A stretch of DNA of 64,000 nt, taken from Candidatus Krumholzibacteriota bacterium (GTDB taxonomy: Bacteria > Krumholzibacteriota > Krumholzibacteriia > Krumholzibacteriales > Krumholzibacteriaceae). Each line of letters begins with the position of its first letter. Position 1 is the stretch's first letter. The translations under genes and the position numbers were made by a program. Positions 34,375-44,087 of the stretch are shown piece by piece. The stretch is taken from the NCBI GenBank assembly GCA_016932415.1, contig JAFGCX010000034.1, forward strand, positions 1-64,000, written 5' to 3'. The notes below the pieces were generated by a model. That model saw only the letters and a list, made by a program, of their open reading frames with translations. It did no database searches and had not been told where the DNA came from.

Positions 34375-35874
34375 ATGGGCGATGAAGAGTACGGAAATGT
34401 CGAAGATGGTCTTTCAGGACCCTGTGGTGGAGGCGGTTACTCGATCTTTCTCGATGAGAAAGAGATGTACGCCTTCATGGAGGAGGGAGATTACTCTTCT
34501 TCGCGAAATCTCGACCATTTTCGTAATGTTGAGGAATCTATTGAAAAAAGAATGGTGGAAGGAGAGGGATTCTCCGTCCTTGCCATGTCGATGCTCGAGA
34601 GCCGGATCGCCAGGGATTTTTCGGTCTTGCAGATAGGTCATCTGCTGTCGAAGAACGGTAAAAGGGTGATAATCGTCGACGCGGATTTCCTGAGCCCGGG
34701 GATGAACGGTCTGTCGGGTGATATCGAAGACCATGGATTTCTTGACCTGCTGCTCTATGGAAGCTCTCTTAAATCAGTCATGAAACCGACAGGTATAGAC
34801 GGTGTTCACATAGCCGGTCCAGGATCTTTCCCCGTATCGAGGACGGTGCCGTTTGCCCTGAAGGAGTTTGGAAAGATCAAGGATTACCTGTCGAGCAAAT
34901 CGGATATAGTCATATACTGTTCCACGCTTTATACGGAAGACAAGGCGATAAACCCGCTGAGACAGTACGTGGACAGCGTACTTCTCTGTTGCAGCATAGA
35001 AGAGATGGAAGAAGGGGAACTTCAGAAAGTCCTGAAGGATATCGGGCCTGAATTGCCTTCACCGGACCTGGTCTGTTTCTGCTCTGGAAAGGAAACGGCC
35101 GCCGGCGAAGAGGCAGAGATCGAAGATGAGAAGATAATAGACCTCGAACCTGAATCGGAGATCCTCGACCCCGAATCACCTGACGAGGAGATCAAACCGG
35201 AATTCATAGAGAAATCGGACGAGATCGACTCGGTCTCGAGGAAAGAGAACAGAAGGATAAACGTTCCAAGACTTGCCATCATCATCATCTCGACACTGAT
35301 AGTAATCTTTATCATATGGTGGTTGACGATCGACAAGTCTGTCCAGGAAAAAGAAGGTACAGACAGGATGTCGGAACTTGTCCTTAAACAACAGGACGCG
35401 AGGGAGATGGCGCAGAAGGACGATCAGGAACCGGCCGGGGAAAAGGTCGCCGAAGAAGGGGATAAGGTAGAAACCGGGGCTGTTTCTTCCGGACAGGACG
35501 CCGGGATGTCGACTGAGGGAAGCGGGCTTCAGACCGCGGACGTTCCGGATGATCAAAAACCGGAGACGAGGGTGGATGATTCACCGGATGAAAAGGCCAC
35601 TCCCGGGGAGGTCACGATAGCTCCAGAGGGGACTTATTATTCGGTACATATAGCTTCTTTTCTCGATATCGGTAGAGCAGGGACCGAAAGCGACTATTTC
35701 GAGAAAAAGAATTACGATGTGCGGATAATGGAAGTTGAACTGAAGGGAAGAACATGGTTCAGGGTGTATATAGGTGAATTCAGGACGAAGGAGGAAGCTG
35801 AAGCGATGCGTACGGAGCTTCTCTCCTTCAGAAGGATAGCTGAAGCCAGAGTAATGAATGTGAAATATAACTAG
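34375..35874 (+). CDS. membrane protein with degenerate MinD/ParA-like domain and C-terminal SPOR domain
   Basis: A 499-residue protein of unusual composition. Residues about 55-240 resemble the MinD/ParA fold: KNGKRVIIVDADFLSPGMNGL, GFLDLLLYGSSLKSVM and VDSVLLCCSIEEMEEGELQ, but the Walker A position reads MLESRIARDFSV, so no KGGxGKT loop exists and ATP binding is doubtful. An acidic linker, one membrane helix (about 300-318, LAIIIISTLIVIFIIWW), a charged low-complexity stretch and a SPOR domain (about 420-497, YYSVHIASFLDIGRAGTES) follow. SPOR domains bind denuded septal peptidoglycan, so a role at the division site is likely. ATG 34375 is used. Confidence 0.82.
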   Translation: MGDEEYGNVEDGLSGPCGGGGYSIFLDEKEMYAFMEEGDYSSSRNLDHFRNVEESIEKRMVEGEGFSVLAMSMLESRIARDFSVLQIGHLLSKNGKRVIIVDADFLSPGMNGLSGDIEDHGFLDLLLYGSSLKSVMKPTGIDGVHIAGPGSFPVSRTVPFALKEFGKIKDYLSSKSDIVIYCSTLYTEDKAINPLRQYVDSVLLCCSIEEMEEGELQKVLKDIGPELPSPDLVCFCSGKETAAGEEAEIEDEKIIDLEPESEILDPESPDEEIKPEFIEKSDEIDSVSRKENRRINVPRLAIIIISTLIVIFIIWWLTIDKSVQEKEGTDRMSELVLKQQDAREMAQKDDQEPAGEKVAEEGDKVETGAVSSGQDAGMSTEGSGLQTADVPDDQKPETRVDDSPDEKATPGEVTIAPEGTYYSVHIASFLDIGRAGTESDYFEKKNYDVRIMEVELKGRTWFRVYIGEFRTKEEAEAMRTELLSFRRIAEARVMNVKYN

Positions 35875-35911
35875 GGAAGGTGCAAGACACCGGTCGCGGA
35901 GGTTGATTGAG

Positions 35912-38900
35912 GTGAGTCTGAACAGACTGGAATTGGTGGGGTTCAAATCATTTATGTCTCCCGTCACGCTGGATTTCAATAAAGGAATAACGGCTATTCT
36001 GGGTCCGAATGGATGTGGGAAGACCAATGTGGTCGACGCTGTAAGATGGGTCCTTGGAGAACAAAGCGCCCGTCAGCTTCGAAGCAATAAGATGGAAAAT
36101 GTCATCTTTAACGGAACGCAGCTTCACAAACCGACAGGTTTCGCTACTGTCTCGATGACGATCAATAATGAAAAGGGAGTCTTTCCGATCGACTACGCGG
36201 AGATCACTATCACCAGAAAGGTCTACCGTTCAGGGATAAGTGAGTATTTCATCAATAAGACCCCTTGCAGATTGAAAGATATCAGGGAGCTTTTTGCCGA
36301 TACCGGGACGGGAAGCCATTCATACGCGGTCATCGAGCAGGAGATGGTCGAATACGTATTGAACGATGCTCACGGCGAGCGAAGGAATATGTTCGAAGAA
36401 GCGTCGGGTATCGTCAAGTACAGGATGCGCAGGGAAGAGGCGAAAAGGAAGCTTAAGCTGACTGAAGCAGATCTCGTCCGTCTCGACGATATCCTCGAGG
36501 AACTTGGCAAGAATGTCAGGTCGTTGCGGTATCAGGTCGGAAAGACCAGGCGCTACAGGAAGATCAGCGAAAGAATAAAGGAATGGGGGACTATACAGCT
36601 AAGGAAAAATCTCTCCGCCTTTCTCGCGGAAAAAAGAGCGGCCGAGTCGGAACTTTCGCAGGCTAATGAATTGTCCGCTGAAGGGGGAGATTCTCTCAGC
36701 CAGTTTGAAAGAGAAGTCGAAGAGAAAAAATTCCTCCTAGTAGAGAACGAAAAAAGAAATTCTCAACTCCAGAATGAGCGTTATGAGGTGCGAAGGAAGA
36801 TCCAGGGTTCAGAGGAAAAGATCATCCAATATACCGAGCGCAAGGGTGAAGCGGAAAGGAAGATAGAACGGGCTCTGAGAGAGATCGAGGAAGCGGGCGC
36901 GAGACTCGAAAAGATCTCGGACAGGATATCCGGCGTGATCACAGAACAGAAAGGGACTTCCGAGCAGGCCAGGGAGGAAGAGGATGCTATCAGGGCGCTT
37001 GGTGGAAGATTCGAGGAAATATCTGTCAAGATCGAAAGAATGAAGAATGAACTGATCGATCTGAAACAGACGCAGCTCGATTTCCTTCAGGATAAGGTAA
37101 GGGTCCAGAGCAGTCAGGAACACTATGAAACGGTACTGAAAGAACTTGACGCCAGATCGCTCGAAATGCGAGAGAGAGTGACGGGACTTGAGGCTCAGGT
37201 CGGAGAGGTATCGGCTCTTTTCGGGGAGATGGATCAAAGGTTCAGGCAGCGGCAGGTGTCCCTGGCCGACCTGGAGAAAGAACGAGGTGATCTTTACGAT
37301 CAACTCCAGGGAGTGGACAGGAGGCTGCCTGAAAGAGAATCAGTGTTATCCGAAAAGAAGACGGAACTGGCGAGAATGATCAGCCGTCATGAACTCTATT
37401 CAAGGATGAAAGAAGATTTCGAGGGATTTCCCGGAGGAGCGAGATATCTTCTTAAAAAGGGAGATTTAAGAGTAAAAGGCCCGCTGGCCGAGATGGTGAA
37501 GATCGATGAAAAGTACAGGGTGGCACTGGAAGCCGTCCTGGGTGGACTGAGCGATGGCATAGTGGTCGACGATCTTCCCGGCGCGATGGAGCTGATATCG
37601 GAGATCTCCGAAAAAAGAAGGGGCAGCGTCAGGTTTTTTCTTGAAAAGGCCGATGGATGGGGAATCCCCTCTCCACCCGGGGTTATTCCAGGATTGATAG
37701 GCAGATTGAGCGGTTTTGTGGAAGTGCCGGAATCAAGAAAAAGTATGATAGAAAATCTTCTTGGCGGCACATATCTGTTCGATGATCCGAAGAAAGCGCT
37801 TGAGTTCGTGGAATCGGAGGAGGGGCGGGGGTTCGATGCCGTGACTCTTTCAGGGATATATTTCTGCCGGGGAAAGGGAATCTATTATTCCTGCAATTCT
37901 TCGGAAGAGATATCATTGATCGGGCGTTCAGGGGAAATAGAAAAGATGCAGAGCAATATCGATGGATTGAAAGAGACGGTCGCATCGGAAGAGATACTTT
38001 GCGAAAAGGAAAGAGCTGAGAAAGAAAGGCTGAGAAACCTGCTTGTCGATATTGATCAAAAGATAGTGGCAATGAGAAGCGCTCTTGCCGGAGATCAGGA
38101 GGAACTTCAGAAAGTCGAACGCGATTTCATAATGAAAAAGGAGAAATGTTCACTTTTAATGAAGTCTCTTGACGAGATCGAGAATTCAAGGGTCGAGACG
38201 CTTACGAAGCTTGAGGAACTCAGGCTTTCCATGGCGATGCGTCAGGATAATGGTGATGTCTCGGACTCGAAGAAGATCGAATCGGAGCTTTCCATGCTGA
38301 CCGGACGCAGAAATGAATTGGAAGCGGCTCTTACCGAAAGAAAGGTCAGGCTCGCGTCTCTCAAGGGATCACTGGATAAACATAAAGAAGAGATCCGGGG
38401 ACTGGGCGAGATGGAGAAACAGTTCAGCAGTATAATGCAGCAGAGAAACGAGGAGATAACCACATCGAAAGAAGAACTTGCCCGGCTTGGCGGCGATATC
38501 GAACGGGAACGGGCCGTTGTATCGGCTCTTCTCGAGGAGGAAAGGTCAAGTCAGAAGGATATCGATGAGCTTCGGGATATCCTCGATGATATGCGCGGCG
38601 GGATTTCGCTGATGGAGAAGGATCTCAAGACGAGGCAGGAAGAAAAAGAGAGGATCTTCACAAGGATCAACGACGTGAAGATCAGGCTGAGCACCATAGA
38701 TACAAGAATAAAGGATCTCGTCGAACGCGGGTTCGAGATATATCAGGAGGACCTCGGCTCATATCTTGAAGGCACGGAGATTCCTCTGACCGAGGAAGAA
38801 AAGAATATCACCCGGGAGATGCTCGACAGGGAGAAGAAAAAACTCGAAAGTCTTGGTCCGGTCAATCTTGCTGCTATCGAGGAATACGATGAGAAGAAGA

Positions 38901-39517
38901 ACAGGCTGGATTTTCTTATCGCGCAGAAAGAGGACCTCGATAAGGCTAAAGAAGAGCTGCGCGAAGCTATCAGCCGTATCAACAGCCGCGCCAGGAAACT
39001 TTTCATCGAGACTTTTGACATCGTCAAAGAGTATTTCAGCGAGATCTTCACAGTCCTGTTCGAAGGAGGAGAGGCTTCTCTAGCGCTTGAAGAGGGGACC
39101 GACCCGCTTGAAGCCGAGATAATAATATCAGCCAGGCCTAAAGGTAAGAGGTTTCAGGATATCTCGCTGCTGTCCGGAGGCGAGCGCGCCCTGACGGCAA
39201 TGGCGCTGCTGTTCGCTCTTTACAAGGCCAAACCATCTCCATTCTGTATATTCGACGAAGTTGACGCTCCTCTTGATGATGCCAATATACAGAGGTTCGT
39301 CCGGATGCTTAAAAAGTTCTCGGATGAAACGCAGTTTATCATAATCACCCACAACAAACGTACTATGGAAGCGGCAACCATGCTGTTCGGAGTGACGATG
39401 GAACAGAAGGGTGTCTCCAAGATCGTCTCCGTGGATCTGACCGAGGTAGAATCGGTCCTTCAGAACAGGACAGCTCCCGCCGAGGCGATGGTCGAAGCGC
39501 CGGTTGCTTCCAATTAG
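35912..39517 (+). CDS. smc: chromosome segregation protein SMC
   Basis: A 1201-residue structural-maintenance-of-chromosomes ATPase. The N-terminal half carries LELVGFKSF and Walker A GPNGCGKT (31-38), followed by a Q loop and a long coiled coil (about 170-500), a hinge (about 510-660, AEMVKIDEKYRVALEAVLGG), a second coil (about 680-1010) and the C-terminal head with the ABC signature LLSGGERALTAMALL and Walker B FCIFDEVDAPLDDAN. It condenses and segregates chromosomes with ScpA/ScpB, which are not here. GTG 35912 fits the family start; TTG 35903 would add three residues. The next gene is ftsY, a standard neighbour. Confidence 0.97.
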   Translation: MSLNRLELVGFKSFMSPVTLDFNKGITAILGPNGCGKTNVVDAVRWVLGEQSARQLRSNKMENVIFNGTQLHKPTGFATVSMTINNEKGVFPIDYAEITITRKVYRSGISEYFINKTPCRLKDIRELFADTGTGSHSYAVIEQEMVEYVLNDAHGERRNMFEEASGIVKYRMRREEAKRKLKLTEADLVRLDDILEELGKNVRSLRYQVGKTRRYRKISERIKEWGTIQLRKNLSAFLAEKRAAESELSQANELSAEGGDSLSQFEREVEEKKFLLVENEKRNSQLQNERYEVRRKIQGSEEKIIQYTERKGEAERKIERALREIEEAGARLEKISDRISGVITEQKGTSEQAREEEDAIRALGGRFEEISVKIERMKNELIDLKQTQLDFLQDKVRVQSSQEHYETVLKELDARSLEMRERVTGLEAQVGEVSALFGEMDQRFRQRQVSLADLEKERGDLYDQLQGVDRRLPERESVLSEKKTELARMISRHELYSRMKEDFEGFPGGARYLLKKGDLRVKGPLAEMVKIDEKYRVALEAVLGGLSDGIVVDDLPGAMELISEISEKRRGSVRFFLEKADGWGIPSPPGVIPGLIGRLSGFVEVPESRKSMIENLLGGTYLFDDPKKALEFVESEEGRGFDAVTLSGIYFCRGKGIYYSCNSSEEISLIGRSGEIEKMQSNIDGLKETVASEEILCEKERAEKERLRNLLVDIDQKIVAMRSALAGDQEELQKVERDFIMKKEKCSLLMKSLDEIENSRVETLTKLEELRLSMAMRQDNGDVSDSKKIESELSMLTGRRNELEAALTERKVRLASLKGSLDKHKEEIRGLGEMEKQFSSIMQQRNEEITTSKEELARLGGDIERERAVVSALLEEERSSQKDIDELRDILDDMRGGISLMEKDLKTRQEEKERIFTRINDVKIRLSTIDTRIKDLVERGFEIYQEDLGSYLEGTEIPLTEEEKNITREMLDREKKKLESLGPVNLAAIEEYDEKKNRLDFLIAQKEDLDKAKEELREAISRINSRARKLFIETFDIVKEYFSEIFTVLFEGGEASLALEEGTDPLEAEIIISARPKGKRFQDISLLSGGERALTAMALLFALYKAKPSPFCIFDEVDAPLDDANIQRFVRMLKKFSDETQFIIITHNKRTMEAATMLFGVTMEQKGVSKIVSVDLTEVESVLQNRTAPAEAMVEAPVASN

Positions 39518-39532
39518 GGAAGAAATATCGGG

Positions 39533-40429
39533 ATGAAAAGGATCGTCAGGGGATTGGGAAAGACGAAAGAGCGTCTTTTCGCTCCGCTTAGAAAAATATT
39601 CTCGTCAGGTACTTTAGACGAAAATGCCGCACGGGATCTTGAGGATCTTCTGTTTTCAGCCGATCTCGGGGTCGAAGCTACCGAGAGGATAATAGAAAAA
39701 GTGAAGGAAAAGCAGCGGGCGCAGGGGAGTGGCGCGGAAGATTTCCTCAAAGTCATAAATGACGAACTGATGTCAGAGATCGAAGATGTCCCACCGTATA
39801 CAATCCCTGAAGGATCCCCCAGAGTGATAGTAATGACAGGAGTCAACGGAGTCGGCAAGACTTCGACTATCGGAAAACTCGCAAGCCGTTTCAAAGCTGA
39901 CGGAGAGGACGTCCTGCTGGCTGCCTGCGATACTTTCAGGGCCGCTGCGATAGAACAACTTGAATTATGGGCAAAGAAAACAGGTTCTCCGATAGTCAGG
40001 CAGGAAATGGGGTCGGATCCCGCGGCGGTAGCTTTCGATGCCGTCAACTCAGCCATCGCAAAGGGGATCGGAACTGTTATCATTGATACTGCCGGAAGGC
40101 TTCACACGAAATCAAACCTGATGGAAGAGTTGAAAAAGATATTCCGGGTCATCGGTTCGAGGATGCCGGAGGCCGCGGTCGAGGCCTGGCTCGTAATAGA
40201 CGCCAACTCGGGGCAGAACAGTATCCGACAGGCTGAAGTCTTTGTCGAAGCCCTTCCGGTGACGGCACTCATCCTGACTAAACTTGACAGTACAGCAAAG
40301 GGTGGAGCAGTAATTCCGATACAGAGGGATCTTCGCGTACCTGTCCTCTTCACTGGAGTCGGGGAGGGAGTCCTTGATCTCGAACCGTTTGATTCTCAAT
40401 CATTTATCTCTGCCCTGTTAAGCGAGTGA
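39533..40429 (+). CDS. ftsY: signal recognition particle receptor FtsY
   Basis: A 298-residue SRP GTPase that docks SRP-ribosome complexes at the membrane. The N domain (about 1-85) is followed by the G domain with P loop GVNGVGKT (103-110), DTFRAAAIEQLELWA, the G3 motif DTAGRLHTK and the TKLDSTAKGG motif. The long acidic A domain of E. coli FtsY is missing, as in many other phyla, so membrane binding would rely on the N-terminal basic helix (MKRIVRGLGKTKERL). It follows smc by 15 bases. It acts with the SRP RNA at the start of the window. Confidence 0.96.
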   Translation: MKRIVRGLGKTKERLFAPLRKIFSSGTLDENAARDLEDLLFSADLGVEATERIIEKVKEKQRAQGSGAEDFLKVINDELMSEIEDVPPYTIPEGSPRVIVMTGVNGVGKTSTIGKLASRFKADGEDVLLAACDTFRAAAIEQLELWAKKTGSPIVRQEMGSDPAAVAFDAVNSAIAKGIGTVIIDTAGRLHTKSNLMEELKKIFRVIGSRMPEAAVEAWLVIDANSGQNSIRQAEVFVEALPVTALILTKLDSTAKGGAVIPIQRDLRVPVLFTGVGEGVLDLEPFDSQSFISALLSE

Positions 40430-40591
40430 CCGGTACCGTTCCTGCCACAGCCGCTTGCCGTCCGATCTCCCCGGTCCTCTCCGAAGGCGGGCAGCCAAAA
40501 AAAAATATAAAATCAATCAAGTTGTCGGGTAGTCCATCCGAATATCCTTCATAGACAGAATATGACGTTTCCAGATATCGAGAGGTGGATG

Positions 40592-42061
40592 ATGAAATTG
40601 CGTTTTCATCTTGGATCGATCAGAAGCAGACTGATCTATTCTACATTCGTTATTGTCATGATCATAACGATAATTCATGGGGTATACGAAGAAATTCATT
40701 ACAGGAACATGGCAAACGCTGACCTTGAGACGAAGATGCTCGACATCTCCAATATCATCGCGTTCAATATAGGAGCCAGCCTCGAGTTCAATGACTACGG
40801 GGCGACTCTCGAAACGCTTGAATCCCTGTCGCAGATGAAGGAACTGAAGATGGTGTCGGTCTATGACGACAGCGGTGAACTGGTCACGACCTATGCAAGC
40901 GAGAAAACCGGTGACGGCGGAGTGCCCCTCGAACCGGTACCGGAGAATGACGATGCTCTTCTCAAGAGGAGCAGCGAAGGCCTGTTCATCTACAGGAATG
41001 TCGTAGTCGATGGGAAATCGCTCGGAACGATAGCTCTCAAGGTATCCCTTGAGAGGGTCAACAGCGTGCTCCAGAACAACAGGATATTCAACCTCATAAC
41101 CCTGCTCGTCTATGGAGTCGCGTTGACGATCATTTCCATAATCAGCGGTAATGTACTTATTAAACCGATTCTGAAACTGAGGGATTTCGCGCAGACTCTT
41201 GCCCTTGGTGATTTCACCGTAAGGATGGAGATCGCAAGCGACGACGAGATAGGCGACCTGACGAGTTCGATCAATATCATGGCCAACGATATGAGCCTCG
41301 CGCTCCAGCAGGTGATCGACGCGAGCAGGAAAGTGGCCGATACTTCCTCGCGACTTTCGAGGACTTCCCAGCATGTGACGACAACGACGGAGGAGATCAG
41401 CGTCAATACGCGGCAGATAACACAAAACTCGATAAACGCTGCCAAAGTGACGAAACAGGCGATGGATTCGGCACTGAAAGGTGAAGAAGTAGTCAAAAGG
41501 TCGCTTACCGGGATGAACAAGGTCAGTTCGAAGATAGAAGATTCCACGCAGATGATGAAGGACCTCGGGCACAGCTCGAAGGAGATCGATATCATAATCA
41601 ACGTGATCGATGAAATCGCCGATCAGACAAACCTTCTCGCCCTTAACGCGGCGATCGAGGCTGCCCGCGCGGGGGAGCAGGGTAAGGGATTCTCCGTGGT
41701 CGCCGATGAGATAAGAAAGCTGGCGGAAAAAACTGTAGCCGCTACGAAAGAGATCTCTTCGAAGATAACCACGATCCAGGAGGACGCTCGCCAGATGATA
41801 TCGTCGATGAAAGAAAATGTCGATGAGGTGCAGAAGGGATCCGTCCTTTCCAATGAGGCAGGAGCGGCTCTCAGCGAGATCAGGGATCTTGTCACAGGGA
41901 GCAGCGATATGATACAGCAGATCGCTGATGCCGCCAGTGAACACCTGACAGTCACGGAAAGTATGACAAACAGCGTCGAGGAGACGATGCGCGAAGCGCA
42001 GGAACTTGACCAGATGGCCGAGAGCCTTCAGCAACTCGTCAGCAGATTCAAGATACTGTAG
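40592..42061 (+). CDS. methyl-accepting chemotaxis protein
   Basis: A 489-residue membrane chemoreceptor. TM1 (about 11-31, [19 protein letters not shown]) and TM2 (about 168-192) flank a roughly 130-residue sensing region; a HAMP domain (about 193-245, [21 protein letters not shown]) leads to the signalling domain, whose hairpin tip [20 protein letters not shown] is unmistakable and is followed by [15 protein letters not shown]. There is no CheR/CheB pentapeptide at the C terminus. No che genes are nearby, so it is an orphan receptor in this window. Starts at 40562, 40589 and 40592 are possible; 40592 has the best-spaced GAGAGG. Confidence 0.92.
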   Translation: MKLRFHLGSIRSRLIYSTFVIVMIITIIHGVYEEIHYRNMANADLETKMLDISNIIAFNIGASLEFNDYGATLETLESLSQMKELKMVSVYDDSGELVTTYASEKTGDGGVPLEPVPENDDALLKRSSEGLFIYRNVVVDGKSLGTIALKVSLERVNSVLQNNRIFNLITLLVYGVALTIISIISGNVLIKPILKLRDFAQTLALGDFTVRMEIASDDEIGDLTSSINIMANDMSLALQQVIDASRKVADTSSRLSRTSQHVTTTTEEISVNTRQITQNSINAAKVTKQAMDSALKGEEVVKRSLTGMNKVSSKIEDSTQMMKDLGHSSKEIDIIINVIDEIADQTNLLALNAAIEAARAGEQGKGFSVVADEIRKLAEKTVAATKEISSKITTIQEDARQMISSMKENVDEVQKGSVLSNEAGAALSEIRDLVTGSSDMIQQIADAASEHLTVTESMTNSVEETMREAQELDQMAESLQQLVSRFKIL

Positions 42062-42072
42062 ATCATACTTAC

Positions 42073-42100
42073 TTGACAGCCGGATTATTTTTCCTATAAT
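42073..42100 (+). promoter_or_regulatory. consensus sigma70-type promoter for the riboflavin operon
   Basis: TTGACA (42073-42078) and TATAAT (42095-42100) both match the housekeeping consensus perfectly, with a 16-base spacer. Transcription should begin near 42107, about 25 bases before the FMN riboswitch. Confidence 0.8.
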
Positions 42101-42107
42101 TGTGATA

Positions 42108-42125
42108 CAGGTAATATTATACCTG
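42108..42125 (+). promoter_or_regulatory. palindrome between rib promoter and riboswitch
   Basis: CAGGTA (42108-42113) and TACCTG (42120-42125) form perfect six-base inverted arms around ATATTA, right at the expected transcription start. It may be a repressor operator or a small hairpin at the mRNA 5' end. Which one is not decided by the sequence. Confidence 0.45.
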
Positions 42126-42130
42126 ATAGA

Positions 42131-42246
42131 CCTTCGGGGCGGGGTGAGATTCCCCACCGGCGGTGACAGTCCGCGAATGGATGTAAAAATCCACTGACCC
42201 GGTGAAATTCCGGGACCGACAGTTAAAGTCTGGATGGGAGAAGGTT
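42131..42246 (+). promoter_or_regulatory. FMN riboswitch (RFN element)
   Basis: The conserved RFN segments appear in order: CTTCGGGGCGGGGTGAGATTC in two blocks, CCCACCGGCGGTGACAGTCC, GACCCGGTGAAATTCCGGGA and CCGACAGTTAAAGTCTGGAT, closing with GGGAGAAGGT, which pairs with ACCTTC at the 5' end (P1). FMN binding should reduce expression of the downstream rib genes. A terminator-like hairpin follows at 42258-42295. Confidence 0.96.
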
Positions 42247-42257
42247 CAGGAACTTCT

Positions 42258-42295
42258 GCGCGCGGATGACCAGCCAGGAGCGGACCGGCGCTTTT
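42258..42295 (+). terminator. probable terminator, expression platform of the FMN riboswitch
   Basis: GCGC (42258-42261) plus CGG (42263-42265) pairs with CCG (42285-42287) plus GCGC (42288-42291), one bulged G, and TTTT follows at 42292-42295. The 3' strand of riboswitch P1 (GAGAAGGTT) can instead pair with AACTTCT at 42251-42257, giving a possible alternative structure. Control by transcription termination is therefore likely. Confidence 0.5.
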
Positions 42296-42339
42296 CTCAT
42301 CATTTCCCCGGTATAAAATTTTCATGGAGCCTGCGGATT

Positions 42340-43464
42340 TTGCACGAAGAAGATATATATATATCCAGGGCGCTCGATCTCGCGGAAAAAGGGATCGGAA
42401 GGACTTTTCCCAACCCTCTTGTCGGAGCGGTGATAGTCCAGGGCGGAGAGATCGTGGGAGAAGGGTTTCACGCGAGGGCGGGAGGACCGCATGCCGAGGT
42501 CGAAGCGATTCTCAGCGCCGGAGAGAAAGCGAGAGGGAGCGATCTCTATCTGAACCTCGAACCGTGCTGCCATTTCGGCAAGACGCCTCCTTGCACCGAT
42601 GCCATTCTCGATGCGGGGATCTCAAGGGTAGTATGCAGTATCCAGGATCCCGATCGCAGGGTCAGCGGGAAGGGGATCGCTCTGCTCCGGGAAAAAGGCA
42701 TCAAGGTCGATACAGGAACGAAGGCTGACGAAGCGCTACAGTTGAATCTTCCATATATACACAAGGCGATAACGGGCAGGCCTTTTATAGTCCTGAAACT
42801 TGCTCTTTCACTCGATGGAGGGCTAAATGCGGCCGATGGAAGATATCTTTCGTCGGACCGCTCAAGGCGGGAAGTCCATCATCTCAGGTCATGGCTGGAA
42901 TCGATCGCGGTGGGAAAAGGTACGTTCGATGCTGACGATCCGATACTTGACAGGAGGATGTTCGACGAAAGCCTTTCCGCGCCGATAAGGATACTGTTCG
43001 ATTCCAGGTTTGCCTTTCCCGCCGGGCATCGGTGGACCGATACTCCCGACCGTCTGCTGATTTACTGTCTTTCAGGCGCTGACAGGAGAAAACGCTCCGA
43101 ATTCTCCGCCAGGGGATTGGAAGTAATCGAACTGCCGGAGAAAGATGGAATGATAGATATCGGGGCATGGATCGAGGATATCTCATCGAGGGAGATCACA
43201 TCCGTTCTCGTCGAGGGAGGAGGCATGCTGGCGACTTCGATGATGAACGAAGGCGCGGTCGACAGGTTGATCCTTTTTCATGCTCCCGTACTGTCGGGAG
43301 AAGATGGAAAGGGATGGTACCGGCACAATGGTGTTCCTGACTGGTTCAACAGGGGAAAATTAAGGCTGCTCAGGCTAGAGAGGTTTGAAGACGATATCAT
43401 GGCTGTTTATGACAGGGAAGAACTTGGTTCATATGGTGATATCGTGAGGGGAGTCGAATCGTAG
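42340..43464 (+). CDS. ribD: riboflavin biosynthesis deaminase/reductase
   Basis: A 374-residue bifunctional RibD. The N-terminal deaminase (about 1-145) has the zinc motifs HAEVEAIL and PCCHFGKTPPCTDAI; the C-terminal reductase (about 148-370) has FIVLKLALSLDGGLNAADG and VLVEGGGMLATSMMNEG. It converts the pyrimidine from GTP breakdown to 5-amino-6-ribitylamino-uracil phosphate. No ATG fits; TTG 42340 (MHEEDIYISRAL) is chosen because it agrees with the family N terminus and lies after the terminator. Next is ribE with no gap. Confidence 0.94.
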   Translation: MHEEDIYISRALDLAEKGIGRTFPNPLVGAVIVQGGEIVGEGFHARAGGPHAEVEAILSAGEKARGSDLYLNLEPCCHFGKTPPCTDAILDAGISRVVCSIQDPDRRVSGKGIALLREKGIKVDTGTKADEALQLNLPYIHKAITGRPFIVLKLALSLDGGLNAADGRYLSSDRSRREVHHLRSWLESIAVGKGTFDADDPILDRRMFDESLSAPIRILFDSRFAFPAGHRWTDTPDRLLIYCLSGADRRKRSEFSARGLEVIELPEKDGMIDIGAWIEDISSREITSVLVEGGGMLATSMMNEGAVDRLILFHAPVLSGEDGKGWYRHNGVPDWFNRGKLRLLRLERFEDDIMAVYDREELGSYGDIVRGVES

Positions 43465-44043
43465 ATGTTTACGGGACTCGTCGAGACGACTGGAAAGGTG
43501 CTTTCTCTTTCGCGAAATTCAAGAGGGGCGAAGATCGTCGTCGAATCAGATATTGAGCACCTGGTCAGGGGAGAGAGTATCGCCATAAACGGAACATGTC
43601 AGACGGTCGCGCTGATAAAAGATGACAGTTTCTCATGCGATATTCTGCCTGAGACGCTTCGAGTGACCAACCTCGGGATGCTTAAACCGGGTCAGCGGGT
43701 AAACCTTGAAAGAGCGATGCGCCCCCACGACCGGCTCGGGGGGCATATTGTCAACGGTCATATAGATGGAACGGGGAAAGTCAGAAGAATATCAAGAAAT
43801 CCGGGTAGTATAGAGATATCGGTGCCACCCGGGATCTCGCGATATCTTGTCGCGAAAGGTTCGGTCGCTGTCGATGGTATCAGCCTTACCATCGGGCCGA
43901 AACCGGGTGAGAAGAGTTTCAAAGTGTTCGTGATACCGCACACATGGGAGAATACGACGCTGGAAGATCTCTCTCCAGGATCAATAGTGAATATCGAGGT
44001 CGATATTCTTGCCAAATATATAGATAAATTATCAGGTAGATAA
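43465..44043 (+). CDS. ribE: riboflavin synthase
   Basis: A 192-residue riboflavin synthase (alpha-chain type) that dismutates two 6,7-dimethyl-8-ribityllumazines into riboflavin. It begins MFTGLVETTGKV and repeats the lumazine-binding fold twice: SIAINGTCQTV in the first half and GSVAVDGISLTIG in the second, with GGHIVNGHIDGTGKV between. ATG 43465 directly abuts the ribD stop codon, so the two are translationally linked. Regulated by the FMN riboswitch at 42131-42246. Confidence 0.96.
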   Translation: MFTGLVETTGKVLSLSRNSRGAKIVVESDIEHLVRGESIAINGTCQTVALIKDDSFSCDILPETLRVTNLGMLKPGQRVNLERAMRPHDRLGGHIVNGHIDGTGKVRRISRNPGSIEISVPPGISRYLVAKGSVAVDGISLTIGPKPGEKSFKVFVIPHTWENTTLEDLSPGSIVNIEVDILAKYIDKLSGR

Positions 44044-44087
44044 CTTTTCGATCAAGGGAAAGACGGCAGAGCAAGGGGTGAGAGACA

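Noticed and set aside
40499-40510. A9 tract after ftsY as part of a terminator
   Set aside because: The run is A on the + strand, so it cannot serve ftsY, and the minus strand has no gene there that would use it.
40517-42325. Long open frame on the minus strand opposite the chemoreceptor and riboswitch
   Set aside because: It has no recognisable domain, runs across the riboswitch and promoter and is a shadow of the chemoreceptor gene.
42353-42363. AT-repeat at the start of ribD as a phase-variation tract
   Set aside because: Only five dinucleotide units, in a housekeeping gene; the sequence simply encodes DIYIS.
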